Below, piece after piece: positions 1-6,436 of a DNA stretch of 20,258 nucleotides. A program made the position numbers and the translations under genes. The notes beneath the pieces are model-generated. The model had not been told where the DNA came from. It ran no database searches and saw nothing but the letters and a program-made list of their open reading frames with translations. Source of the DNA: RGIG7332 sp045589235 (GTDB lineage Bacteria > Bacillota > Clostridia > Oscillospirales > JAAYXM01); contig JAZNOR010000042.1 of assembly GCA_045589235.1 (NCBI GenBank), forward strand, positions 1 through 20,258, written 5' to 3'. Within the stretch, counting starts at the first letter, position 1, and each line of letters begins with the position of its first letter.

Positions 1-429
1 ATCAGTGAGCCATGCAGCAATAAACGGAACTAAAATAATAATTTTAGAGCCCGCCAGAGGTATTATAGTTGAAAAAAACATTGGTATTACAAGTGAACCA
101 AATATCGTTGCGCAAATTTCTGCATAGGTTATTCCGTTTTGCTTTGTCATCCATATAACAAAACTGCACAGCACCAGCACAAAAACGCCAAATAAGATAA
201 ATTTGCTCTCAAATCCAAAATGTGCCCATATTGGAATAAAAGCTGCCAATAAGTATGCCGTTGGCATAAGTCTCTTACTTTTCACAATTTTACTTCGCCA
301 CAAAAGTTCATATACAGAAACTACAGAAATAAGCGAAATTGCCACAGTAAGATAATATGGTGGCAAGCAAAATACTATTACTAAAAATAAAGGCAATGCA
401 ACAAATGCGGAAATTGTTCGAATAAGCAT
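1..429 (-). CDS. cdsA: Phosphatidate cytidylyltransferase, N-terminal part (cut by window edge)
   Basis: This reading frame starts at ATG 429 and runs off the left edge of the window, giving the first 143 residues. CdsA makes CDP-diacylglycerol from phosphatidate and CTP in the cytoplasmic membrane, the branch point to phosphatidylglycerol, cardiolipin and phosphatidylethanolamine. The fragment begins MLIRTISAFVALPLFLVIVF and is almost entirely hydrophobic, with several membrane segments separated by short basic stretches such as WRSKIVKSKR. It ends at FIAAWLTD, which resembles the start of the conserved TD-x-AY-x-G region of CdsA. The ATG lies 3 nt after the uppS stop, and its ribosome site GGAGGGG lies in the last codons of uppS, so translational coupling is likely. 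Identification rests on topology, this partial motif and the frr-uppS-cdsA gene order. The catalytic C-terminal half is not visible. Confidence 0.9.
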   Translation of the reverse strand, partial: MLIRTISAFVALPLFLVIVFCLPPYYLTVAISLISVVSVYELLWRSKIVKSKRLMPTAYLLAAFIPIWAHFGFESKFILFGVFVLVLCSFVIWMTKQNGITYAEICATIFGSLVIPMFFSTIIPLAGSKIIILVPFIAAWLTD

Positions 430-432
430 AGC

Positions 433-1179
433 TTACACCCCTCCAAATCGGCGTGAACGCTTTTGATATGCAATAATAGCGCGGTCAAGCTCCTCAGGCT
501 TAAAATCAGGCCACAGGACATCGGTAAAGTAATATTCGGAATATGCTGACTGCCAAAGCAGAAAGTTTGAAGTTCTTATTTCACCGCTCGGTCGTATTAT
601 AAGCTCAGGATCAGGTATATTTGCAGAATACAAGTTATCCGAAATCATATCTTCGGTAATATCAGAAGGTTCAAGCTCACCGTTTTTAACTTTATCTGCA
701 AGCTTTATAAATGTGCGAGTTAATTCATCTCGTCCTCCATAGTTTAAGCATACATTAACCCAGATTCCGGTCATTTCACGGCTTTTTTCTTCAACTTCAT
801 TCATCATTTTCTGAAGTTTAGGTGAAATCTTAGACCTTTCACCCCAGAATTTAAGGCGGATGTTATCCTTTAAAACTCTGTCAAACGCTTCCAAAATGTA
901 TTCTTCTAAAAGCGACATAATAGCATCGACCTCATCCTGCGGACGTTTCCAATTCTCGGTTGAAAACGCATATACGGTAAGATGCTTAATTCCTATGTCA
1001 TTGCAATACGTAGCTATCGTACGAAATGTTTCACTGCCAACTCGGTGACCCGCAGTACGCGGCAAGCCTCTTTTTTTTGCCCATCTGCCGTTACCGTCCA
1101 TAATTATTGCAATGTGTTTCGGAAGTCTTGTCATATCAACTTTTTCTTCACTTTTTCGTTTAAAATTGAATAGACCCAT
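433..1179 (-). CDS. uppS: Undecaprenyl diphosphate synthase (cis-prenyltransferase)
   Basis: UppS extends farnesyl diphosphate with eight isopentenyl units in cis to make the C55 lipid that carries peptidoglycan and other wall precursors. The 248-residue product has the family signature near its N-terminus, HIAIIMDGNGRWA followed by GHRxGSE, where the Asp binds Mg-diphosphate. Near the C-terminus it has the substrate-binding block RPSGEIRTSNFLLWQ and then YSEYYFTDVLWPDF. The start is ambiguous: ATG at 1179 has an 11-nt spacing from AAGGAG, while GTG at 1182, in the same frame, has 8 nt. The two choices differ by one residue. An N-terminal stretch of about 20 residues rich in Lys and Glu precedes the core. 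The gene lies between frr and cdsA and is separated from frr by a hairpin region. Confidence 0.96.
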   Translation of the reverse strand: MGLFNFKRKSEEKVDMTRLPKHIAIIMDGNGRWAKKRGLPRTAGHRVGSETFRTIATYCNDIGIKHLTVYAFSTENWKRPQDEVDAIMSLLEEYILEAFDRVLKDNIRLKFWGERSKISPKLQKMMNEVEEKSREMTGIWVNVCLNYGGRDELTRTFIKLADKVKNGELEPSDITEDMISDNLYSANIPDPELIIRPSGEIRTSNFLLWQSAYSEYYFTDVLWPDFKPEELDRAIIAYQKRSRRFGGV

Positions 1180-1201
1180 CACTAATCAGTCTCCTTATAG
1201 C

Positions 1202-1254
1202 AAAAGGAACATAAGGGTATGTTCCTTTTCCGATACCCTTATGTCCTGTTTTTT
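1202..1254 (-). terminator. Two mutually exclusive hairpins between frr and uppS (terminator or attenuator candidate)
   Basis: Bases 1202-1212 pair perfectly with 1219-1229 (11 bp, 6-nt loop). On the minus strand this stem is followed by a short U run. Bases 1209-1220 pair perfectly with 1233-1244 (12 bp), and the stem can be extended by CCT/AGG beyond a bulged base. The two stems share 1209-1212 and 1219-1220, so they cannot form together. In the frr-to-uppS direction, the first-formed stem would block the terminator-like second one. On the plus strand the larger stem is followed by TTTTTT (1249-1254), so it could also act as a bidirectional terminator. Which role applies cannot be decided from sequence. 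Confidence 0.5.
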
Positions 1255-1261
1255 AAGAATA

Positions 1262-1816
1262 TTAAACCTCAAGAAGTTCCTTTTCCTTCTTTGCAACCAT
1301 ATCGTCAATATCCTTGCAATTCTTATCGGTTATGTTCTGAACATCCTTTTCAATTCCCTTTAAATCATCCTCGGTAATTTCAGACTTTTTCTTTAAATCC
1401 TTGAAGAAATCCATTGCATCGCGGCGAATATTACGAATTGCAACCTTACCGTCTTCACCAATTTTTTTAACCTGCTTTGTGAGCTCAACGCGACGCTCAG
1501 CAGTAAGTTGCGGGAAACTTAAACGGATAGCTTTGCCATCGTTCTGCGGATTAATTCCAAGATCTGATGATAAAATTGCTTTCTCGATGCCTTTTAGAAT
1601 TGATGCATCCCACGGCTGAATAAGAAGTGTTCTCGGCTCTGGAACAGAAACTGAACCAACCTGATTTACCGGAGTGGGAGTTCCATAATAGTCAACAACA
1701 ATCTTCTCAAGCACACCCGGATTTGCACGGCCTGCACGAACTGAGCCGAGCTCACCTGCGACAACATCAAGTGTTTTAATCATTTTTGCTTCAAATTCTT
1801 TAACTTGTGCATTCAT
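1262..1816 (-). CDS. frr: Ribosome recycling factor
   Basis: RRF splits the post-termination 70S ribosome together with EF-G. The 184-residue product matches the usual family length of about 185. It has the coiled arm at both ends, an N-terminal FEAKMIKTLDVVAGELGSVRAGRANPGVL block (a family hallmark centred on VRAGRANP), and the small beta domain with DYYGTPTPVNQVGSVSVPEPRTLLIQPWD in the middle. The C-terminal helix contains RNIRRDAMDFFKDLKK. The ATG at 1816 lies 4 nt after the pyrH stop, with its GGAGGA ribosome site inside the pyrH end, so the two are translated from one message. The pair pyrH-frr is conserved in most Firmicutes. Confidence 0.98.
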   Translation of the reverse strand: MNAQVKEFEAKMIKTLDVVAGELGSVRAGRANPGVLEKIVVDYYGTPTPVNQVGSVSVPEPRTLLIQPWDASILKGIEKAILSSDLGINPQNDGKAIRLSFPQLTAERRVELTKQVKKIGEDGKVAIRNIRRDAMDFFKDLKKKSEITEDDLKGIEKDVQNITDKNCKDIDDMVAKKEKELLEV

Positions 1817-1820
1817 AATT

Positions 1821-2540
1821 TTAGTCCTCCTTAACTATTGTACCAATCTTTTCGCCCATTATTACACGTCGAATATTGTCACGGTCCTTGAGCGCGAATA
1901 CGATAATAGGAATGTTATTATCCATCGAAAGTGAAGTTGCAGTGCTGTCCATAACTGCGAGATGACGCGCAAGAACTTCGTTATATGTAAGTGTATCAAA
2001 CTTCTTTGCATCCGGATTCTTTTTCGGATCAGAATCATAAACGCCGTCAACATTTGTTGCCTTCATAATTACTTCAGCATCAATCTCAGCTGCGCGTAAA
2101 ACAGCAGCAGTATCAGTTGAAAAGAACGGGTTGCCCGTTCCACAGGCGAAAATAACTACACGGCCCTTTTCCAAGTGGCGTACCGCACGGTTTCTTACAT
2201 AAGGTTCAGCGAAAGCACGCATATCAACAGCTGTCTGAACGCGCACATTAACACCCTTCTGCTCAAGCACATCAGCAACAGCAAGAGAGTTAATTGTTGT
2301 TGCGAGCATACCCATATGGTCAGCACGTGTACGATCCATATGGTCACCGCCATCCTTCGCACCACGCCAGAAATTTCCACCGCCAATGACTATTCCTATT
2401 TCAATTCCCAACTCTACGCAGCTTTTAACCGCCTCACAAACCGAATCAATAACGGTGAAGTCAAGCCCTGACTCTTTTCCTCCTGCAAGTGCCTCACCGC
2501 TGATTTTAAGTAAAACGCGTTTATACAATGGCTTTTGCAT
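1821..2540 (-). CDS. pyrH: UMP kinase
   Basis: PyrH phosphorylates UMP to UDP, the entry to UTP and CTP synthesis. It belongs to the amino-acid kinase family and works as a cytoplasmic hexamer. The 239-residue product begins with the phosphate-binding block KRVLLKISGEALAGG and then has IGIVIGGGNFWRG. It also carries the UMP-binding region DHMGMLATTINSLAVADVLE, and FACGTGNPFFSTDTAAVLRA followed by KATNVDGVYDSDP. All are diagnostic of bacterial UMP kinases. The ATG at 2540 has GGAGG 6 nt upstream. It is the first gene of its transcript: a SigA-like promoter lies just upstream and a terminator for sipL precedes that. The bacterial enzyme is generally feedback-regulated by UTP and GTP, which is family knowledge rather than visible here. 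Confidence 0.98.
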   Translation of the reverse strand: MQKPLYKRVLLKISGEALAGGKESGLDFTVIDSVCEAVKSCVELGIEIGIVIGGGNFWRGAKDGGDHMDRTRADHMGMLATTINSLAVADVLEQKGVNVRVQTAVDMRAFAEPYVRNRAVRHLEKGRVVIFACGTGNPFFSTDTAAVLRAAEIDAEVIMKATNVDGVYDSDPKKNPDAKKFDTLTYNEVLARHLAVMDSTATSLSMDNNIPIIVFALKDRDNIRRVIMGEKIGTIVKED

Positions 2541-2580
2541 ATCTATCCTCCATAAATTTAATAATTTTTATACTATATAT

Positions 2581-2609
2581 ATCATAATATTTTTTGAGCA
2601 AATTGTCCA
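2581..2609 (-). promoter_or_regulatory. SigA-type promoter of pyrH-frr-uppS-cdsA
   Basis: On the minus strand, TGGACA (2609-2604) and TATGAT (2586-2581) are separated by exactly 17 nt, about 40 nt upstream of the pyrH ATG. This gives the lipid-precursor and translation genes their own housekeeping promoter, independent of the sporulation gene upstream. Confidence 0.75.
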
Positions 2610-2631
2610 CACATTTTTGAAAAAATTTGCT

Positions 2632-2671
2632 AAAAAAATAAAAATAGGCATTTCATCGAAACGCCTATTTT
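2632..2671 (-). terminator. Rho-independent terminator after sipL
   Basis: A 14-position stem pairs 2641-2654 with 2658-2671 around a 3-nt loop. The single non-Watson-Crick position becomes a G-U pair only in minus-strand RNA, and a run of seven T on the minus strand (complement of 2632-2638) follows. Both points support minus-strand use. The stem starts 5 nt after the sipL stop codon. Confidence 0.88.
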
Positions 2672-2675
2672 TTAA

Positions 2676-4193
2676 TCATTTAATTGGAATCAAGAGCATA
2701 CTGCCTGCCGCAACGGTTTCATCAATATCCAATCCGTTTGCATCCGCAATTTTTTCCATTGTTGTATTGTTGCTTTTTGCTATTTCCCAAAGCGATTTAT
2801 CGCTATACACACACTTTATAATTACTGAAGCCTCTTCCTTTTCTGCTTTCTCTTTTTCAAACACCTTTACTGTTCTTATATTTTTAAGCTTAACTTTTTC
2901 TATACTACGAATGTCATAATCAGTAAAAAAGCGCACAGAAATCTCTTTTCCAACTCCGTTTGCGCTTTCTCCGGTTACATTAGTATCACACAGATAGCTA
3001 TAATCTCCGTTCTTATCCGTTGCACATTCAATCTGACATTTTCTTGTTGCACAGTATAGAGAATCATCTTCGCCAATGTAATAAACTTTTATCTGCGCAT
3101 CATTTATAATTTTGTTCTCCTTCACTTTGCACGGCTCTAAAACAACATTTGTATCTATAACTCTTTTAATTGAGTTTGCTGTTTGTATTGTTTCATTAAC
3201 CGATATTCGCTTGCTAGAATGCTCGCAAAGTTTGTTAACATTAATTTCTTCAATTTCTGTATCAAGTATGTTTGACGTACTGTATAAATCATCAATTATG
3301 TTTATACTATCTTTAATATAAGCAATTGCACATGCGTCGACCAAAATATTAACAGTTAAATATCTTGTGTCGCCTGTCATATCGTGTGCAGGCTCAATTT
3401 CCGCTGCGCGTAGACATAGCTTGACAGTTAAATCACACTCTTCATCTGTCGCATCAATGTCCATTATATGTGAATACGGCAATTCATAATTATATGCCGA
3501 AACGCCTCCGTCTTTCGTTGTGTATAAGCATTTAATCTTTGCACTGCCTTTTATGATAGCTTTATTTCCTATAATTTTCATCTCATTGCAAGAAATTTGA
3601 ACATTGCTGTTAAGCAGTGAATCAAATTGCACACCAGGTTGTGTTATTTCTATGTCATCAACAACTGTAAAGCTGTTTTCCTTTATAACTACCGGTGCAT
3701 AAATTTCCATGCTTTTTTCAAGCAACTCAATGGAATATTTTTTGTTCTCAGGAATTTCACAACTAAATTCCATCTCTTGTTCAGAGTAAACCTTCAAACA
3801 TATTGCAACTTGCGCCCTGACTGCCAGCTTTCTGGAGTTTATTTCACGCACTTCCATATTAATAAGCTCTGCACTTGCAACACATTCACTTCTTTCATTT
3901 ACGGTTATGTGCTCAAAATTGTGCAAAAAAGGAATTAATACATCAAGTTTTCTGCTCTTACTGTCTCCTTCTGCAAAATAATGCAAAGCACCTTTTACAA
4001 CCCCATTTATGGACACATCGTTTCCATGCACACTTTTCTCTTTAACATAAGCACATCCGTCGCTAAAACAAATTCTAACCACATCGGGGCTAGTGTCCGG
4101 CACAATCATTTCCATTGTTTCTTCGTGCATAGCACACGATTCATATACTTTCTGATAACAATTAAGCTTTCTTTTAGTAACTCCTAAATCCAT
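2676..4193 (-). CDS. sipL: SipL-like spore coat morphogenesis protein (SPOCS/DUF3794 repeats plus C-terminal LysM)
   Basis: SipL is the clostridial protein that binds SpoIVA through its LysM domain and helps encase the forespore in coat. It is required for spore formation in Clostridioides difficile (family knowledge). The 505-residue product has the expected layout. An N-terminal block contains ETMEMIVPDTSPDVVRI, typical of this family. Repeated beta-rich DUF3794 (SPOCS) units follow, with similar VxxSAxI/KGxAK patterns near residues 55-150, 180-300 and 340-440. A LysM domain occupies about residues 456-504 (YSDKSLWEIAKSNNTTMEKI, ending in GSMLLIPIK). There is no signal peptide, consistent with a mother-cell protein. 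The ATG at 4193 has AAGGAG 7 nt upstream. A SigE-like promoter and a dedicated terminator make this a single-gene unit inserted between tsf and pyrH. Other DUF3794-LysM proteins exist, but spoIVA and spoVM nearby favour SipL. Confidence 0.88.
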   Translation of the reverse strand: MDLGVTKRKLNCYQKVYESCAMHEETMEMIVPDTSPDVVRICFSDGCAYVKEKSVHGNDVSINGVVKGALHYFAEGDSKSRKLDVLIPFLHNFEHITVNERSECVASAELINMEVREINSRKLAVRAQVAICLKVYSEQEMEFSCEIPENKKYSIELLEKSMEIYAPVVIKENSFTVVDDIEITQPGVQFDSLLNSNVQISCNEMKIIGNKAIIKGSAKIKCLYTTKDGGVSAYNYELPYSHIMDIDATDEECDLTVKLCLRAAEIEPAHDMTGDTRYLTVNILVDACAIAYIKDSINIIDDLYSTSNILDTEIEEINVNKLCEHSSKRISVNETIQTANSIKRVIDTNVVLEPCKVKENKIINDAQIKVYYIGEDDSLYCATRKCQIECATDKNGDYSYLCDTNVTGESANGVGKEISVRFFTDYDIRSIEKVKLKNIRTVKVFEKEKAEKEEASVIIKCVYSDKSLWEIAKSNNTTMEKIADANGLDIDETVAAGSMLLIPIK

Positions 4194-4227
4194 ATTTTTT
4201 ACTCCTTCCGCAGTTTTTTTCTGTTAA

Positions 4228-4257
4228 ATTATATGCGCTTTGGAATAAAAAATATGA
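4228..4257 (-). promoter_or_regulatory. SigE-like (mother-cell) promoter of sipL
   Basis: On the minus strand, TCATATT (4257-4251) matches the Bacillus SigE -35 consensus KMATATT at all 7 positions. CATATAAT (4235-4228) matches the -10 consensus CATACAMT at 7 of 8. The spacer is 15 nt. The -10 ends about 34 nt before the sipL ATG. No comparable SigA promoter is evident in the short gap. Confidence 0.72.
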
Positions 4258-4294
4258 CAAAAAACAGAGCGGAGAAAAATTTTCTCCACTCTGT
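4257..4294 (-). terminator. Rho-independent terminator of rpsB-tsf
   Basis: ACAGAG (4264-4269) and GGAGAAA (4271-4277) pair with TTTCTCC (4281-4287) and CTCTGT (4289-4294), with one internal mismatch. A T run (complement of 4258-4263) follows on the minus strand. It begins 16 nt after the tsf stop and abuts the sipL SigE-like -35 element. Confidence 0.88.
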
Positions 4295-4310
4295 AAATAT
4301 ATAAGCTATA

Positions 4311-5222
4311 TTACTTTGCCATGCTAGCAACTTCTTCAGCGAAGTTGTCAACACGCTTTTCAATACCTTCGCCCTTTTCAAAGCGAGTGAACTTAACAAG
4401 CTTGATTGAACCGCCAAGACTCTTAGCAACAGCATCAACGTGCTTTGCAACAGTTGTCTTGTCATCCTTAACGAATGCCTGGTCAAGTAAGCAGTTCTCT
4501 GAATAGAACTTACCAATGCGACCCATAACCATCTTCTCAGCGATTTGCTGTGGCTTGCCCTCATTAAGAGCCTGAGCTAATAAAATCTCGCGCTCTTTCT
4601 CTAATACAGAGTCATCAACCTCATCCTTGCAGAGGTAAGACGGACTCATAGCTGCAATTTGCATTGCAACGTCACGACCAAGAGCTGCAACCTCGTCATT
4701 TCCCTTAATGTCATCACTAACTTCCATATTAACAAGAACACCAATCTTACCACCCATATGAATGTATGGGATGCTTAAGTTGTTCTCATAGAGAGCAAAA
4801 CGGCGAATCTTGATGTTCTCACCGATTGTGAGAACCTTCTCGCGCTGCATTTCCTCAACAGTTAAATCACTGTTCGGATACTTGCAAGCGAAAAGTGCCT
4901 CAACATCTGCCGGCTTATTTGCAACTACTGCAGCTGCAACGTCTTCAACGAACTTCTGGAAATCAAGGTTTTTAGCAACGAAGTCTGTCTCACTGTTAAC
5001 TTCAACAGCAACACCCATACCATCAATAACGCCTGCATAAACCATACCCTCTGCTGCGATACGGCCAGCCTTCTTCTCAGAAGCTGCAAGGCCCTTCTCA
5101 CGAAGAAATTCAACAGCCTTATCCATATCGCCGTCTGATGCAGCGAGAGCCTTTTTACAATCCATCATACCAACACCGGTCTTCTCACGAAGAGCCTGTA
5201 CATCTTTTGCTGTAAATGCCAT
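4311..5222 (-). CDS. tsf: Translation elongation factor Ts
   Basis: EF-Ts is the GDP/GTP exchange factor of EF-Tu. The 303-residue product begins MAFTAKDVQALREKTGVGMM followed by DCKKAL, the conserved N-terminal UBA-like helices. It then has the core motif EVNSETDFVAKN, whose Asp and Phe contact EF-Tu. A long insertion domain follows and the protein ends in a helical segment. The frame stays open another 53 codons upstream inside rpsB. The ATG at 5222 is chosen because MAFTAKDVQALREKTG is the canonical start and because GGAGGATAATTACA precedes it directly. It lies 25 nt after the rpsB stop, the classic rpsB-tsf operon, and is followed by a strong terminator. Confidence 0.98.
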   Translation of the reverse strand: MAFTAKDVQALREKTGVGMMDCKKALAASDGDMDKAVEFLREKGLAASEKKAGRIAAEGMVYAGVIDGMGVAVEVNSETDFVAKNLDFQKFVEDVAAAVVANKPADVEALFACKYPNSDLTVEEMQREKVLTIGENIKIRRFALYENNLSIPYIHMGGKIGVLVNMEVSDDIKGNDEVAALGRDVAMQIAAMSPSYLCKDEVDDSVLEKEREILLAQALNEGKPQQIAEKMVMGRIGKFYSENCLLDQAFVKDDKTTVAKHVDAVAKSLGGSIKLVKFTRFEKGEGIEKRVDNFAEEVASMAK

Positions 5223-5247
5223 TGTAATTATCCTCCTGTATATAAAT

Positions 5248-5994
5248 TTATTCAGCTGCTGCTTCGGTAGCTTCCTCTGCTGTTTCCTCAGTCTCAGCAG
5301 CATTCTGCTCGCCCTGACGAGCTTCGATAGCAGCATTTGCAATAGTCTCAGAAATGAGCTTGATTGCACGGATAGCATCATCGTTACCCGGAATTACATA
5401 GTCAACTTCTTCCGGATCGCAGTTTGTATCAACGATAGCGATTATCGGAATACCGAGCTTGCGTGCTTCTGCAATTGCATTGCGCTCTTTGCGCGGGTCA
5501 ACGATAAAGAGTGCGCCCGGAAGCTTGTCCATCTCCTTAACGCCGCCGAGATACTTCTCAAGCTTTGCAATTTCAGCCTGAAGCTTGATAACTTCCTTCT
5601 TGAGGAGAAGATCAAATGTACCGTCAGCTTCCATGCGCTTTAACTGATTAAGACGGTCGATACGACGACGCATTGTCTTAAAGTTTGTGAGCATACCGCC
5701 GAGCCAGCGTGCGTTAACATAGTACATACCAACGCGCTCTGCCTCTTCTTTGATTGCATCCTGTGCCTGTTTCTTGGTACCAACGAAGAGAATACTCTTA
5801 CCCTCTGCTACGATATCGCGAGCAAAGAAATAAGCTTCCTCAAGCTTCTTAACGGTCTTCTGCAAATCAATGATGTAGATACCGTTGCGCTCGGTGAAGA
5901 TGTACTCAGCCATCTTCGGGGTCCAACGACGTGTCTGGACACCGAAGTGAACACCGGCCTCCAAAAGCTGTTTCATAGAGATTACCTGTGACAT
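5248..5994 (-). CDS. rpsB: 30S ribosomal protein S2
   Basis: S2 binds the back of the 30S subunit near the head-body junction. The 248-residue protein begins MSQVISMKQLLEAGVHFGVQ and then TRRWTPKMAEYIFTERNGIYIIDLQKT. It carries the FVGTKKQAQDAI and RWLGGMLTNFKT motifs and ends the core at PIIAIVDTNCDPEEVDYVIPGNDDA; all are typical S2 blocks. The last 25 residues are an acidic Ala/Glu tail, common in Firmicutes. The start has a strong AAGGAGG 9 nt upstream and a second GGAGG about 15 nt earlier. It heads the rpsB-tsf operon, with its own promoter and an approximately 95-nt structured leader. Confidence 0.98.
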   Translation of the reverse strand: MSQVISMKQLLEAGVHFGVQTRRWTPKMAEYIFTERNGIYIIDLQKTVKKLEEAYFFARDIVAEGKSILFVGTKKQAQDAIKEEAERVGMYYVNARWLGGMLTNFKTMRRRIDRLNQLKRMEADGTFDLLLKKEVIKLQAEIAKLEKYLGGVKEMDKLPGALFIVDPRKERNAIAEARKLGIPIIAIVDTNCDPEEVDYVIPGNDDAIRAIKLISETIANAAIEARQGEQNAAETEETAEEATEAAAE

Positions 5995-6090
5995 AAAATT
6001 TTTCCTCCTTTTGTTTAAACCTCCATATCGCTAAAACTCACGCGACCACCTTACGGCACCGACCACGCAATCACGATATGTGTGTTTTAC
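5995..6090 (-). promoter_or_regulatory. Structured 5' leader of rpsB
   Basis: The transcript from the predicted promoter has about 95 nt of leader, unusually G- and C-rich for this window. A perfect 7-bp stem joins 6074-6080 with 6024-6030 and encloses 43 nt containing a direct repeat of GTGGTCG. The closing stem ends at the first of two GGAGG sites. This is the layout of an autoregulatory ribosomal-protein leader, but I cannot match it to a named RNA family. Confidence 0.45.
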
Positions 6091-6096
6091 CGATTA

Positions 6097-6125
6097 ATGT
6101 TACCACATTTGGAATTAAATTGCAA
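6097..6125 (-). promoter_or_regulatory. SigA-type promoter of rpsB-tsf
   Basis: On the minus strand, TTGCAA (6125-6120) and TAACAT (6102-6097) are separated by 17 nt. The -35 element lies 9 nt beyond the ylmC stop codon, and I see no terminator between, so read-through from the pepF operon is also possible. Confidence 0.7.
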
Positions 6126-6134
6126 GTGTTTTTT

Positions 6135-6410
6135 TCAAGAAAACCATCTTTTTTTATCTTTTTTCGGACAAAGTTTCAATTTATAGTCTACCAAAATGAT
6201 ATCATCACCTATTTTTGCTATACAATTCCACGGAATTACATGGTCCTCACGACACCAAAATTTAAATCCGCACCGCCCCGGAACAATAATTGCTACCACC
6301 TGTCCCGTTACACAGTCGATTTCAATATCGTTTACAAAACCATACCGAGTTCCGTCGCACACATTTATAACTTCTTTATTGCTTAAATCTGTAATACGAG
6401 TTCCGTTCAT
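6135..6410 (-). CDS. YlmC/YmxH-family PRC-barrel protein, sporulation-associated
   Basis: The 91-residue product matches the YlmC/YmxH family, small PRC-barrel-like proteins conserved in endospore formers and of unknown biochemical role. Family blocks are LSNKEVINVCDGTRYGFVND near the N-terminus, then IEIDCVTGQVVAIIVPG, and HVIPWNCIAKIGDDIILVD near the C-terminus. It contains six cysteines, which is many for its size. The frame also opens at GTG 6419, but ATG 6410 is preferred: GGGTGA lies 5 nt upstream, and the protein then begins near the family start. It lies 26 nt after the permease stop and is probably the last gene of the pepF transcript. A TATAAT in that gap lacks a convincing -35 element. 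Confidence 0.85.
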   Translation of the reverse strand: MNGTRITDLSNKEVINVCDGTRYGFVNDIEIDCVTGQVVAIIVPGRCGFKFWCREDHVIPWNCIAKIGDDIILVDYKLKLCPKKDKKRWFS

Positions 6411-6436
6411 AAAAATCACCCGTATTTATTATATTG

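Noticed and set aside
2386..2919. Plus-strand 177-codon frame across the pyrH-sipL junction
   Set aside because: It runs antisense through pyrH, the promoter, the terminator and sipL, all well supported on the other strand, and has no family motif.
5223..5381. 53-codon N-terminal extension of tsf overlapping rpsB
   Set aside because: The extension is an out-of-frame shadow of the rpsB C-terminus. The canonical EF-Ts start and a strong ribosome site lie at 5222.
6420..6436. TATAAT before ylmC as a separate promoter
   Set aside because: There is no convincing -35 at 16-18 nt for SigA or at 14-15 nt for SigE. Co-transcription with pepF and the permease is simpler.
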